This document shows, in pieces, positions 23,393 to 29,370 of a stretch of DNA of 29,370 nucleotides. A program made the translations under genes and the position numbers. Source of the DNA: JAFDWI01 sp964595905 (lineage in GTDB: Bacteria; Actinomycetota; Acidimicrobiia; Acidimicrobiales; Iamiaceae); NCBI GenBank assembly GCA_964595905.1, contig CAZQSU010000034.1, positions 1 to 29,370 of the forward strand, given 5' to 3'. Below the pieces are notes generated by a model that was given only the letters and a program-made list of their open reading frames with translations, did not search any database and was not told the origin of the DNA. How positions within the stretch are numbered: position 1 is the first letter of the stretch; each line of letters begins with the position of its first letter.

Positions 23393-23442
23393 CGTCTTTG
23401 CACGGTTGATGCGCCCATGGGGCCGACAACGGTGCAAAGACG
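23393..23442. repeat. Palindromic repeat element, copy 2
   Basis: CGTCTTTGCACGGTT (23393-23407) pairs with AACGGTGCAAAGACG (23428-23442) with one mismatch; the loop contains GATGCGCCCATG. Both copies share the flank CGAAC and the arm core TGCACG. It could also serve as a terminator for the lipase gene ending at 23501. Confidence 0.8.
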
Positions 23443-23500
23443 TGATTCCGCCGACGGCGGAGACGAGTGCGGGGTCGGCGGGTGGGCGGGCCGGTACCGC

Positions 23501-24808
23501 TCAGGCCTTGGGGCAGGAGTCGACCGGGTCGGCCCCCTCGGTGAGCCCCTCGAGCCAGTCGAAGCCGTCGGCATAGGCCGGTACGGCGGCGGCGACGTGC
23601 CCGCCCGTGGGCAGCACCCGTCGCTCGACCACCTGGCCGGCTGTGCAGAGTCGGGTCAAAAGCGTGGCGCTCTGGGCGATGGGGACGCTCTCGTCCTGTT
23701 TGCTGTGGACGATCAGCACCGGGTCGTCGGTGGCGACCGAACCCGGGGTGTTCGCCGCCATCAGCCGCTTCCACGGTTGGGTCGTGGTGGGGTCCGCGGT
23801 GAGCAACGGCTTTCCCGTCTCGAAGCCTTTCGGCGGCGTGCAGGAGGTGTCCATCACCTGCAACAGCTTCTTGCCGGCCGGGGCGAGCAGTCGGTCGAGG
23901 TCACCGGCGAGGGCGGGGTCGACCGCTTCGAGCCCGGCGGTGATCCCGACCGCCTGGGGATTGTCGACCGCCGGGACGGGACCGTCGGTGAGCAGCGCGG
24001 CGACCTCGCTCGCCGGTGCTCCCGCCACGGTGCCGGTCACGTGGAACTCCGGGGTCCACTTCACCGCGATCTGGTTCGCCCACAGCGCCGCGTGGCCGCC
24101 CTGGGAGTAGCCGACGATCGCCAGATCGTCGCCCAGGTGCAGCCCGGGGAATCCCCGCGCCGCGCGGGCCGCGTCGAGCACGGCCCGGCCTTCGCTCTCG
24201 CCGACCAGGAACGGATGACGACCGGGCCCGCCCTGGCCTTCGTAGTCGGTCGAGGCGACGACGTAGCCGTGCTCGGCAGCGTCCTTGCCGACGACCTGCA
24301 GCTCGGCGCTCGAGCCGGGGTTCGACACGACGGTGCGTGACGGGGCGCAGTCGTCGGCGAGCCCGGTCGAACCGTGGGCGTGCGTGGCGAGCTTCCAGCC
24401 ACCCTTCGGTGGGTCACCGTCGGGAACGCTGACGATGCCGGTGTCGACAGTGGGGTCGCCTTCCATGGTCGTCGACAGGTACATGATGCGGTACCACTGC
24501 AGACCCTCGGGCGATTCGGTGATCGGCTGGTAGCGGATCAGGTCGCCGTGGGTGCCCGTCGGGATCGGGTCCGGGACGGTGAAGAACGAAGTGTCCCCGG
24601 CGGCGATCTTGCGCGGGGTCGGACGAGGCACGGTCGTGGTGGTCGACGTATTCGTGGCCGATGTCGCCGACGGTTTCGACGACGACCCCGGCGACGAGCA
24701 TGCGCCCAGCAGCAGCGACCCGGTCGCTGCGACAGCGAGTACGGCCGACCGTGTTCGACCTGGCGTTCCCGACCGGTGCCGGCTGTTGCGCCGCGGGCGG
24801 GCCGTCAT
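23501..24808 (-). CDS. Secreted lipoprotein lipase (LIP family, alpha/beta hydrolase)
   Basis: A 435-residue protein. A basic N-terminus and hydrophobic stretch end in the lipobox LLGAC (Cys37), followed by a Ser/Thr-rich spacer. The hydrolase domain shows ASTDYEGQGGPG, the nucleophile elbow GYSQGGHA (Ser235), an Asp in VLIVHSKQDESVP (Asp372) and His404 in TGGHVAAA. This matches secretory lipases of the LIP family (Pfam PF03583 type). It likely hydrolyses lipid or other esters at the cell surface. Its ATG overlaps the stop of the upstream VOC gene as ATGA. Confidence 0.92.
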   Translation of the reverse strand: MTARPRRNSRHRSGTPGRTRSAVLAVAATGSLLLGACSSPGSSSKPSATSATNTSTTTTVPRPTPRKIAAGDTSFFTVPDPIPTGTHGDLIRYQPITESPEGLQWYRIMYLSTTMEGDPTVDTGIVSVPDGDPPKGGWKLATHAHGSTGLADDCAPSRTVVSNPGSSAELQVVGKDAAEHGYVVASTDYEGQGGPGRHPFLVGESEGRAVLDAARAARGFPGLHLGDDLAIVGYSQGGHAALWANQIAVKWTPEFHVTGTVAGAPASEVAALLTDGPVPAVDNPQAVGITAGLEAVDPALAGDLDRLLAPAGKKLLQVMDTSCTPPKGFETGKPLLTADPTTTQPWKRLMAANTPGSVATDDPVLIVHSKQDESVPIAQSATLLTRLCTAGQVVERRVLPTGGHVAAAVPAYADGFDWLEGLTEGADPVDSCPKA

Positions 24809-25242
24809 GTGGCGCCGTCGGTGGGTTCGGCCAGCAGCGTGCGGCCGTCGTCGGTGAGGTGCCAACCCGGATTGTGGGCGATCTCCCACGGATGCCCGTC
24901 GGGGTCGATGAACACGCCCGAGTACCCGCCCCACTCGGTCGCCGCGCCGGGTCGCCCCAGCGTCGCTCCCGCGCCGACGGCGGCGTCGAGGATCCGATCG
25001 ACCTCGGCCGGGTCGGCGACGTTGTGCGCCAGGGTGACGCCACCCCAGCCGCCGGGGTCGTCGACGGCGCTGTCCGCGGCGAGGTCGTCTCGTCCCCAGA
25101 GTCCGACGATCATGCCGCCCGCCTGGAAGAACACGACATCGCCATCAGGCGAGGAACCTCGCCACCCGAGGGCTTCGTAGAAGGCACGCGCCCGCGCGGT
25201 GTCGGCGACGCCGAGCGTGACGAGAGACAGCCGCTGCTCCAT
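24805..25242 (-). CDS. VOC-superfamily protein (glyoxalase-like), gene 3
   Basis: A 145-residue VOC-fold protein: SLVTLGVADTARARAFYEALGW at the start, DVVFFQAGGMIVGLWGRDDLAAD, GGVTLAHNVADPAEVDRILDAAVGAGATLGRPG, and VFIDPDGHPWEIAHNPGW at the end of the fold. Start ATG 25242 follows a minus-strand GAAACT by 6 bases. It is translationally coupled to the lipase by ATGA. The function is unknown; a metal-dependent lyase or a binding protein is possible. Confidence 0.9.
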   Translation of the reverse strand: MEQRLSLVTLGVADTARARAFYEALGWRGSSPDGDVVFFQAGGMIVGLWGRDDLAADSAVDDPGGWGGVTLAHNVADPAEVDRILDAAVGAGATLGRPGAATEWGGYSGVFIDPDGHPWEIAHNPGWHLTDDGRTLLAEPTDGAT

Positions 25243-25311
25243 GCGCGGAGTTTCGCACACCGTGGCGCCCCGGACTCGTCGAAGCCGTACCGGTGTCGGC
25301 GACGTGATCGC

Positions 25312-26988
25312 TCACGTGCCGTTCCGGACGTAGAGGCGGATGATGATCGGTGCCCGTCGGTCGGCGAAATGCCACGTGTCGACGACGTGGAAGTCGTGAG
25401 GCAGTGGCCCCTTGAGTTCATAGAACGCCGCGGGCAACTCGCCGTGACCGACGTTCACCGCCCAGATGCGGTCGTAGTCGAGCAGCTTGCGGTGCGCGGC
25501 TGCATCGCCCGGAAGGTAGAAATCGAACCGCCGCACCTGCCCCAGTGGCCGATAGGCGTTCACCACGTCGGGCACGAAGTCGTGCGGGATCCGACTCCAC
25601 GCGGCCTCGAACGGGGGTCGGCTGAGGTCGCCGTAGAGCAGAAGGCCGTCGCCGGGCCGCGCCTCGGTCGCGATCAACTTCGCGATCGTGTCCCAGTGGG
25701 AGACCGTGCGGTTGTCGAGGTTCTCCTGGCCGGCCGACGCCCAACCGGCGGTGAGCACCACGCCGACGATCACGAACACGGCCAGCGCTGCCCGAACGTC
25801 GAGGGAGGCCCGCGCGCGGATCCAGTCGACGGTCTTGGAGGCGGCGAGCGCGACGGTCAACGCGGCCGCCGGGGCGACCGCCACGAAGTACCGGTCGACG
25901 AACTCGGGGCGGATGATCGAGATCAACAGCAACAGGATCGGCGGTGCGAGGAACCACACCAGCGGCACCGTGACCAGCCAGTTCTCGACGCGGGCACGGT
26001 CGGCCGTGGCAGGATCCGGCCCGCCCTCGACGGTTTCGGATCCGGTCGTTCCCTGCCGCAGCCGGCGACGCCTCGCAGCCACCCATGCGATGAGCCCGAC
26101 GAACGCCAGCACGCTCAGCGTCCGCACCCACACGTACCCGCCCAGGTACTGGTACATCGTGAACTTCACGTAGACGAACTTCGTGCCCTGGACCCAGTCG
26201 CCGACCGACGACACCCCCATCCAGGCGAGGAGCCCCAGGAGCACCGCGGTCGCGCCGAGCAGGGGCGCCATCTGACGCATCCCGGCACGGGGTTTCGGAC
26301 CGATCAGCACCATCAGCACCATCGCCGCGAGGAACAGGACGAAGAGTCCGTGGAGGAACACGCCCCACGGAGCGACCAGCGTGAGGGCCACCCACCACGG
26401 CTTCGCGTCGGGAGTGTCGGTGCCGGCTTCGACCGCGCGGATCAACAGGTACCAGCAGACCGACACGGCGAGGATCTCGAAGGCGTACGCGCGTGCTTCG
26501 AGCGCCGCGGCCTGGTAGAGGTACGCGCCCGCGAGCAGGGGCGGGGTGAGCACCGCGACCCGACGACCGCCGATCCGACGTCCGATGGCGGCGACGGGCC
26601 ACATGGTCGCCATGGCGAGCAGCGTCGACAGCAGCCGCAGCCACGCCGGGGCTTCGGACGCCAGCGACCACAACCACAGCAGCGCGTAGTAGAAGAACAT
26701 CGTGCCGCCGGAGCGTTTCACGCCGTAGGCGAACTGGTTGGTCACGCCGAGTGAGTACGCCTCGTCCAACCAGAGCGGGTCGGCGCCGAGGCGTGGTACT
26801 GCGAGCGCGGCGACGAGCGCGGCGCCGGCGATTGCGCCGGCTGCCACGGCCAGTCGATCGAATCGTCGATCCCGGTCCGATCGGGTGCTGGCTGCGAGAG
26901 TGGATTCCGGCGAATCGTCGGCGGGTGCCTCGTCGTCCCGGGCCACTTCATCGGCGGCCCGGGTGTCGTCGCGCGCCTCAGCAGCCAT
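25312..26988 (-). CDS. GT-C type membrane glycosyltransferase (PMT/ArnT-like)
   Basis: A 558-residue polytopic protein with about ten helices. An acidic cytoplasmic N-terminus (about 1-45) precedes helix 1, and just after it comes the GT-C signature LWLDEAYSL (Asp75, Glu76), the catalytic acidic pair in the first extracellular loop. ALEARAYAFEILAV matches the second conserved region of bacterial mannosyl- and arabinosyltransferases. A soluble C-terminal domain from about 425 completes it. The donor is expected to be a polyprenyl-phosphate sugar; the acceptor is unknown. It starts 5 bases after the crotonase stop. Confidence 0.85.
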   Translation of the reverse strand: MAAEARDDTRAADEVARDDEAPADDSPESTLAASTRSDRDRRFDRLAVAAGAIAGAALVAALAVPRLGADPLWLDEAYSLGVTNQFAYGVKRSGGTMFFYYALLWLWSLASEAPAWLRLLSTLLAMATMWPVAAIGRRIGGRRVAVLTPPLLAGAYLYQAAALEARAYAFEILAVSVCWYLLIRAVEAGTDTPDAKPWWVALTLVAPWGVFLHGLFVLFLAAMVLMVLIGPKPRAGMRQMAPLLGATAVLLGLLAWMGVSSVGDWVQGTKFVYVKFTMYQYLGGYVWVRTLSVLAFVGLIAWVAARRRRLRQGTTGSETVEGGPDPATADRARVENWLVTVPLVWFLAPPILLLLISIIRPEFVDRYFVAVAPAAALTVALAASKTVDWIRARASLDVRAALAVFVIVGVVLTAGWASAGQENLDNRTVSHWDTIAKLIATEARPGDGLLLYGDLSRPPFEAAWSRIPHDFVPDVVNAYRPLGQVRRFDFYLPGDAAAHRKLLDYDRIWAVNVGHGELPAAFYELKGPLPHDFHVVDTWHFADRRAPIIIRLYVRNGT

Positions 26989-26993
26989 GGGGT

Positions 26994-27803
26994 TCAGGCA
27001 CCGTCGATACCGCTGAAGTCGGGGTTGCGCTTTTCGAGGAACGCCATCACAGCCTCGATGTTGCCGGGTGACCCGATGAGATTACCGAACGCGGCGTCCT
27101 CGACGTCGCGGGCGCGACGGACCGACGCCGCACGCCCGTCCAACAGGGCCCGTTTGGTGGCGACCAGTGAGGGAATCGGCCAGCGGGCGATGCTTCCGGC
27201 CGCCTCGAGTGCCGTTGGCACGACCTCGGCCTTCGGCACGACCTTCCAGGCGATCCCCGCTTCGAGCGCGTCGGCGGCGGTGATCCATTCACCGCTGAAG
27301 AGCACCCATGCGGCCTTCTGCCATCCCATCCGCTGCGGGAACAACACGCTCGACGCTGCTTCCGGAGCGACTCCGAGCGGGCAGAACGGTGCCCGCAATC
27401 GGGCGTCGTCGGCCATGATCACCAGATCACAGTGGGCGAGGATCGTGAATCCCAGGCCGACGCCGAGCCCGTTCACCGCCGCAATGAGCGGTTTGTCGAA
27501 GTGTTCCAAGGCCGCCATCAAGATCGGGAAACCGGCCTCTTCAGCACTGGAAGACGATTCTGAGTCGTCGGACGCGCCGATTTCATGGCCGATCGCCGCC
27601 ATCTGTGCCATGTCCTGGCCTGCGGAGAACGCCCTTCCGCTTCCGGTGAGGACGGTCACGGCGATGCGGGCGTCACGTCGCGCCGAATCGAGCGCATCGG
27701 CTACGTCTCGATACAACGCATTGTCGAAGGCATTCAGCGACGACTGACGCATCAAGGTCAAAAGTCGGATGCGTCCGACATCTTCAGTTTCGAGATCCGA
27801 CAC
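26994..27803 (-). CDS. Enoyl-CoA hydratase/isomerase (crotonase) family protein
   Basis: A 269-residue crotonase-fold enzyme. The first oxyanion-hole segment is GRAFSAGQDM (61-64 AGQD); the second is NGLGVGLGFTILAHCDLVIMADDARLRAPFCPLGVAPEAASS, with Glu148 a candidate catalytic acid. The Glu at the other hydratase position is not evident, so isomerase or another activity is as likely as hydration. It probably acts in fatty-acid breakdown. GTG 27803 is chosen over an upstream ATG because GGAGAAG precedes it by 4-5 bases. It probably shares a transcript with the glycosyltransferase. Confidence 0.9.
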   Translation of the reverse strand: MSDLETEDVGRIRLLTLMRQSSLNAFDNALYRDVADALDSARRDARIAVTVLTGSGRAFSAGQDMAQMAAIGHEIGASDDSESSSSAEEAGFPILMAALEHFDKPLIAAVNGLGVGLGFTILAHCDLVIMADDARLRAPFCPLGVAPEAASSVLFPQRMGWQKAAWVLFSGEWITAADALEAGIAWKVVPKAEVVPTALEAAGSIARWPIPSLVATKRALLDGRAASVRRARDVEDAAFGNLIGSPGNIEAVMAFLEKRNPDFSGIDGA

Positions 27804-27843
27804 GATTCTTCTCCATCGCTTGCATTCACCCGACCGATCTGGC

Positions 27844-27855
27844 AATCATAGAGAC
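27844..27855. promoter_or_regulatory. Overlapping divergent -10 elements
   Basis: On the plus strand AATCAT (27844-27849) ends 6 bases before ATG 27856. On the minus strand TATGAT occupies 27850-27845, about 42 bases before the crotonase GTG, leaving room for a leader with its ribosome site. The two -10s share five bases. Confidence 0.5.
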
Positions 27856-28266
27856 ATGCCCAGAGCCACGAAATCTCCGATGACCGATGAACACAAGGCA
27901 GCGCTCGCCCAAGGACGCGCCGAGAGCCGAGCCGTGAAGAATTATCTGGAAGCGCTCGAAGAGGCCAAACCGAAGCGCGGTCGACGCCGCACGAAGGAGA
28001 GCATCAAGAACCGTCTCGATCGCATCGAGGCCGACCTCCCGACTGCCAACCCGTTGAACCGGGTGAAGTTGATCCAGGAGCGGATGGATCTGACCAACGA
28101 GTTGAACGCCTCGGACGAGCCGATCGACCTGTCCGGTCTCGAGGCCGCATTCGTGAAGAACGCCAAGGGCTACAGCGAACGCAAGGGCATCAGTTACGCG
28201 GCATGGCGGGAACTCGGTGTGGCTCCGGCGGTGCTCAAGAAGGCCGGTATCACCCGCAGCGCCTGA
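27856..28266 (+). CDS. Conserved basic protein of unknown function
   Basis: A 136-residue protein without signal or membrane segment. Residues 8-30 are a charged helix (MTDEHKAALAQGRAESRAVKNY). A basic stretch KPKRGRRRTKESIKNRLDRIE (about 38-58) leads into a predicted coiled coil (RVKLIQERMDLTNELNA). The C-terminus reads SYSERKGISYAAWRELGVAP with VLKKAGI after it, which looks like a small helical DNA- or RNA-contacting unit. I recall similar proteins in many actinobacteria annotated as hypothetical. Nucleic-acid binding is inferred from charge and helix pattern only. It is convergent with purQ, with a strong hairpin terminator between. Confidence 0.85.
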   Translation: MPRATKSPMTDEHKAALAQGRAESRAVKNYLEALEEAKPKRGRRRTKESIKNRLDRIEADLPTANPLNRVKLIQERMDLTNELNASDEPIDLSGLEAAFVKNAKGYSERKGISYAAWRELGVAPAVLKKAGITRSA

Positions 28267-28290
28267 GCGACGCTGACCGGTAGATCGAAT

Positions 28291-28309
28291 TTCGGTCGAC
28301 CTGACCGAA
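28291..28309. other. Small hairpin preceding the terminator
   Basis: TTCGGTC (28291-28297) pairs with GACCGAA (28303-28309) around a 5-base loop. It lies between the stop at 28266 and the larger hairpin and might strengthen termination or protect the transcript 3' end. Confidence 0.4.
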
Positions 28310-28312
28310 GGT

Positions 28313-28358
28313 GAGCGGGATACGACGTGCGTGCACGTGGTGTCCCGCTCGTCGTTTT
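28313..28358 (+). terminator. Rho-independent terminator of the basic-protein gene
   Basis: GAGCGGGATAC (28313-28323) pairs with GTGTCCCGCTC (28340-28350) through 11 pairs with one G-U, followed by GTCGTTTT. The T-run is on the plus strand; on the minus strand the same stem would follow the purQ stop at 28358 but lacks a T-run. Confidence 0.75.
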
Positions 28359-29017
28359 CAGCTGGCGAGCAGCGCCTGCAACAACGGGATCCCGTCTGTC
28401 GAGCCGAGTAGTTCGTCGCTCGCGCGCTCGGGATGGGGCATCAGGCCGACCACGTTTCCAGCGACGTTCTTGATACCTGCGATGTCGGCGACCGAACCAT
28501 TCGGATTGTCGACATAACGCAGGATCACACGGCCCTCGGCTTCGAGTTCGGCCAAGGTCTCGGCCGAACAGGTGTAGTTGCCTTCGAAGTGGTTGACGGG
28601 GATCTTCAGGCGGGTGCCGACGTCGAGTCCTCGGGTGAGGATCGATTCCGACGAGGTGACCTCGAGCGTTGCGGTCGTGCAGAGGAACTTGAGTCCCTTG
28701 TTCTTCTGCAGCGCGCCGGGTAGGAGCCCGGCCTCGGTGAGCACCTGGAAGCCATTGCAGATGCCCACGACCGGACCACCCGAGTCGGCGAATGCGGTGA
28801 CGGCCGACATGATCGGCGAGAAACGAGCGATGGCACCGGGGCGCAGATAGTCGCCATGGGCGAAGCCGCCGGGGATGACCACCACGTCGACCTCGTCGAA
28901 GCCGGTGTCACCGTGCCAGAGCATTTCGGGTTCGGCACCGAGTTCCCGGACGGCGTGGGCGACGTCGTGTTCACAGTTCGAGCCGGGGAACAACACGATT
29001 CCCACACGGGTGCTCAT
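28358..29017 (-). CDS. purQ: Phosphoribosylformylglycinamidine synthase, glutaminase subunit
   Basis: A 219-residue class I glutamine amidotransferase that supplies ammonia to PurL in the fourth step of purine synthesis (FGAR to FGAM). The nucleophile Cys87 is in GICNGFQVL. The catalytic His and Glu are in MPHPERA near the C-terminus. The start RVGIVLFPGSNCEHD and IPGGFAHGDYLRPGAIA are family signatures. Its ATG overlaps the purS stop as ATGA. No purL follows downstream. Confidence 0.97.
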   Translation of the reverse strand: MSTRVGIVLFPGSNCEHDVAHAVRELGAEPEMLWHGDTGFDEVDVVVIPGGFAHGDYLRPGAIARFSPIMSAVTAFADSGGPVVGICNGFQVLTEAGLLPGALQKNKGLKFLCTTATLEVTSSESILTRGLDVGTRLKIPVNHFEGNYTCSAETLAELEAEGRVILRYVDNPNGSVADIAGIKNVAGNVVGLMPHPERASDELLGSTDGIPLLQALLAS

Positions 29018-29265
29018 ACGGCTTCCACACTGATCTGGGCGGCTTCGATCACCGGATTGGTGAGGAACTTGTCGCACATCTCGACGACCTCGGCGCGGGC
29101 GGCCGCTTCGTCGACGGCGGAGATCGTGAACGTGATGACCTTGCCGACCGCGACGCCGGTGACCCCGTCGAACCCCAGGGCGGGCAGGGATCGCTCGATC
29201 GTCGCCCCCTGGGGGTCGGCGACGCCGTCGCGGAGGTTCACGGTCACTCGGGCGGTGAAGTCCAT
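29014..29265 (-). CDS. purS: Phosphoribosylformylglycinamidine synthase subunit PurS
   Basis: An 83-residue subunit that bridges PurQ and the small form of PurL. The sequence shows V-VNLRDGVADPQGATIERSLPALGF, then VGKVITFTI, and CDKFLTNPVIEAAQISVE, the family's conserved end (LxNPVIE). A minus-strand CACGAT lies 6 bases before the ATG, and GAGGA just before the ATG is too close for a normal ribosome site, so a leaderless start is possible. The presence of PurS implies a small-type PurL elsewhere in the genome. Confidence 0.96.
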   Translation of the reverse strand: MDFTARVTVNLRDGVADPQGATIERSLPALGFDGVTGVAVGKVITFTISAVDEAAARAEVVEMCDKFLTNPVIEAAQISVEAV

Positions 29266-29370
29266 GTCCTCATCGTGCCACAGGCAGGCCGGTGCGCGGC
29301 TGGTCCGGGTTTAGTGGGTCTTCGGAGTTCAGCGGGGTGTGACAGTGGCGAGTAGCGCCCAGTTGGGCCG

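Noticed and set aside
22960..23437. Short open frames over the palindromic repeats (peptides such as MRVFARL or RLMRPWG)
   Set aside because: They arise from the repeats themselves and lack credible starts or a conserved domain.
29266..29370. Right-edge 105 bases upstream of purS
   Set aside because: No gene is supportable apart from the -10-like CACGAT already noted; the stretch is too short to judge.

Overview
The window is about 29.4 kb of very GC-rich, densely coding DNA. It carries an actinobacterial-type gene set: a caa3-type cytochrome oxidase operon, an actinobacterial ClpS next to a DUF2017 protein, a deazaflavin(F420)-dependent nitroreductase-like protein, an Ala/Pro/Thr-rich zinc-ribbon membrane protein and many GTG starts. 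I infer a chromosomal segment of an actinobacterium, possibly of the Acidimicrobiia; the lineage is a judgement from gene style and not a measured phylogeny. No phage, plasmid, insertion sequence or CRISPR array is visible.

Region 1 (1-7.1 kb) is respiratory. A seven-gene minus-strand operon runs ctaB (heme O synthase), a 47-residue membrane peptide, a cytochrome oxidase subunit I paralogue that has lost every heme/copper ligand I can align, ctaE, a 7-helix membrane protein, ctaC with a fused cytochrome c domain, and the canonical ctaD, which leaves the window on the left. Most junctions overlap or nearly touch. ctaA (heme A synthase) is divergent from ctaB, so heme A synthesis and the oxidase share one control region. 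ClpS and a DUF2017 protein follow ctaA.

Region 2 (7.8-18.3 kb) is mixed chromosomal content: a large zinc-ribbon membrane protein with a degenerate metallopeptidase-like motif, tRNA-Glu, a TauE/SafE exporter divergent from a LysR regulator, a MarR regulator coupled to a ClC channel, a methyltransferase, a phosphotriesterase-like hydrolase divergent from an AhpD-like protein, a hexapeptide acyltransferase and tRNA-Ala.

Region 3 (18.3-25.3 kb) is accessory: a secreted GH5 endoglycoceramidase-like enzyme, an AraC regulator, an NmrA-like oxidoreductase, a deazaflavin-dependent nitroreductase-like protein, three VOC/glyoxalase-fold proteins, a pair of palindromic repeats in a noncoding gap and a secreted lipoprotein lipase.

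Region 4 (25.3-29.4 kb) holds a GT-C type glycosyltransferase downstream of a crotonase, a conserved basic protein of unknown function transcribed from an overlapping divergent promoter, a strong terminator, and purQ-purS.

A theme across the window is that many first genes of transcription units have a -10-like hexamer (NANNNT, often TAGGCT or TACGCT) ending only 6-8 bases before the start codon, which suggests widespread leaderless transcription. The most unusual locus is the oxidase operon with its ligand-free subunit I.
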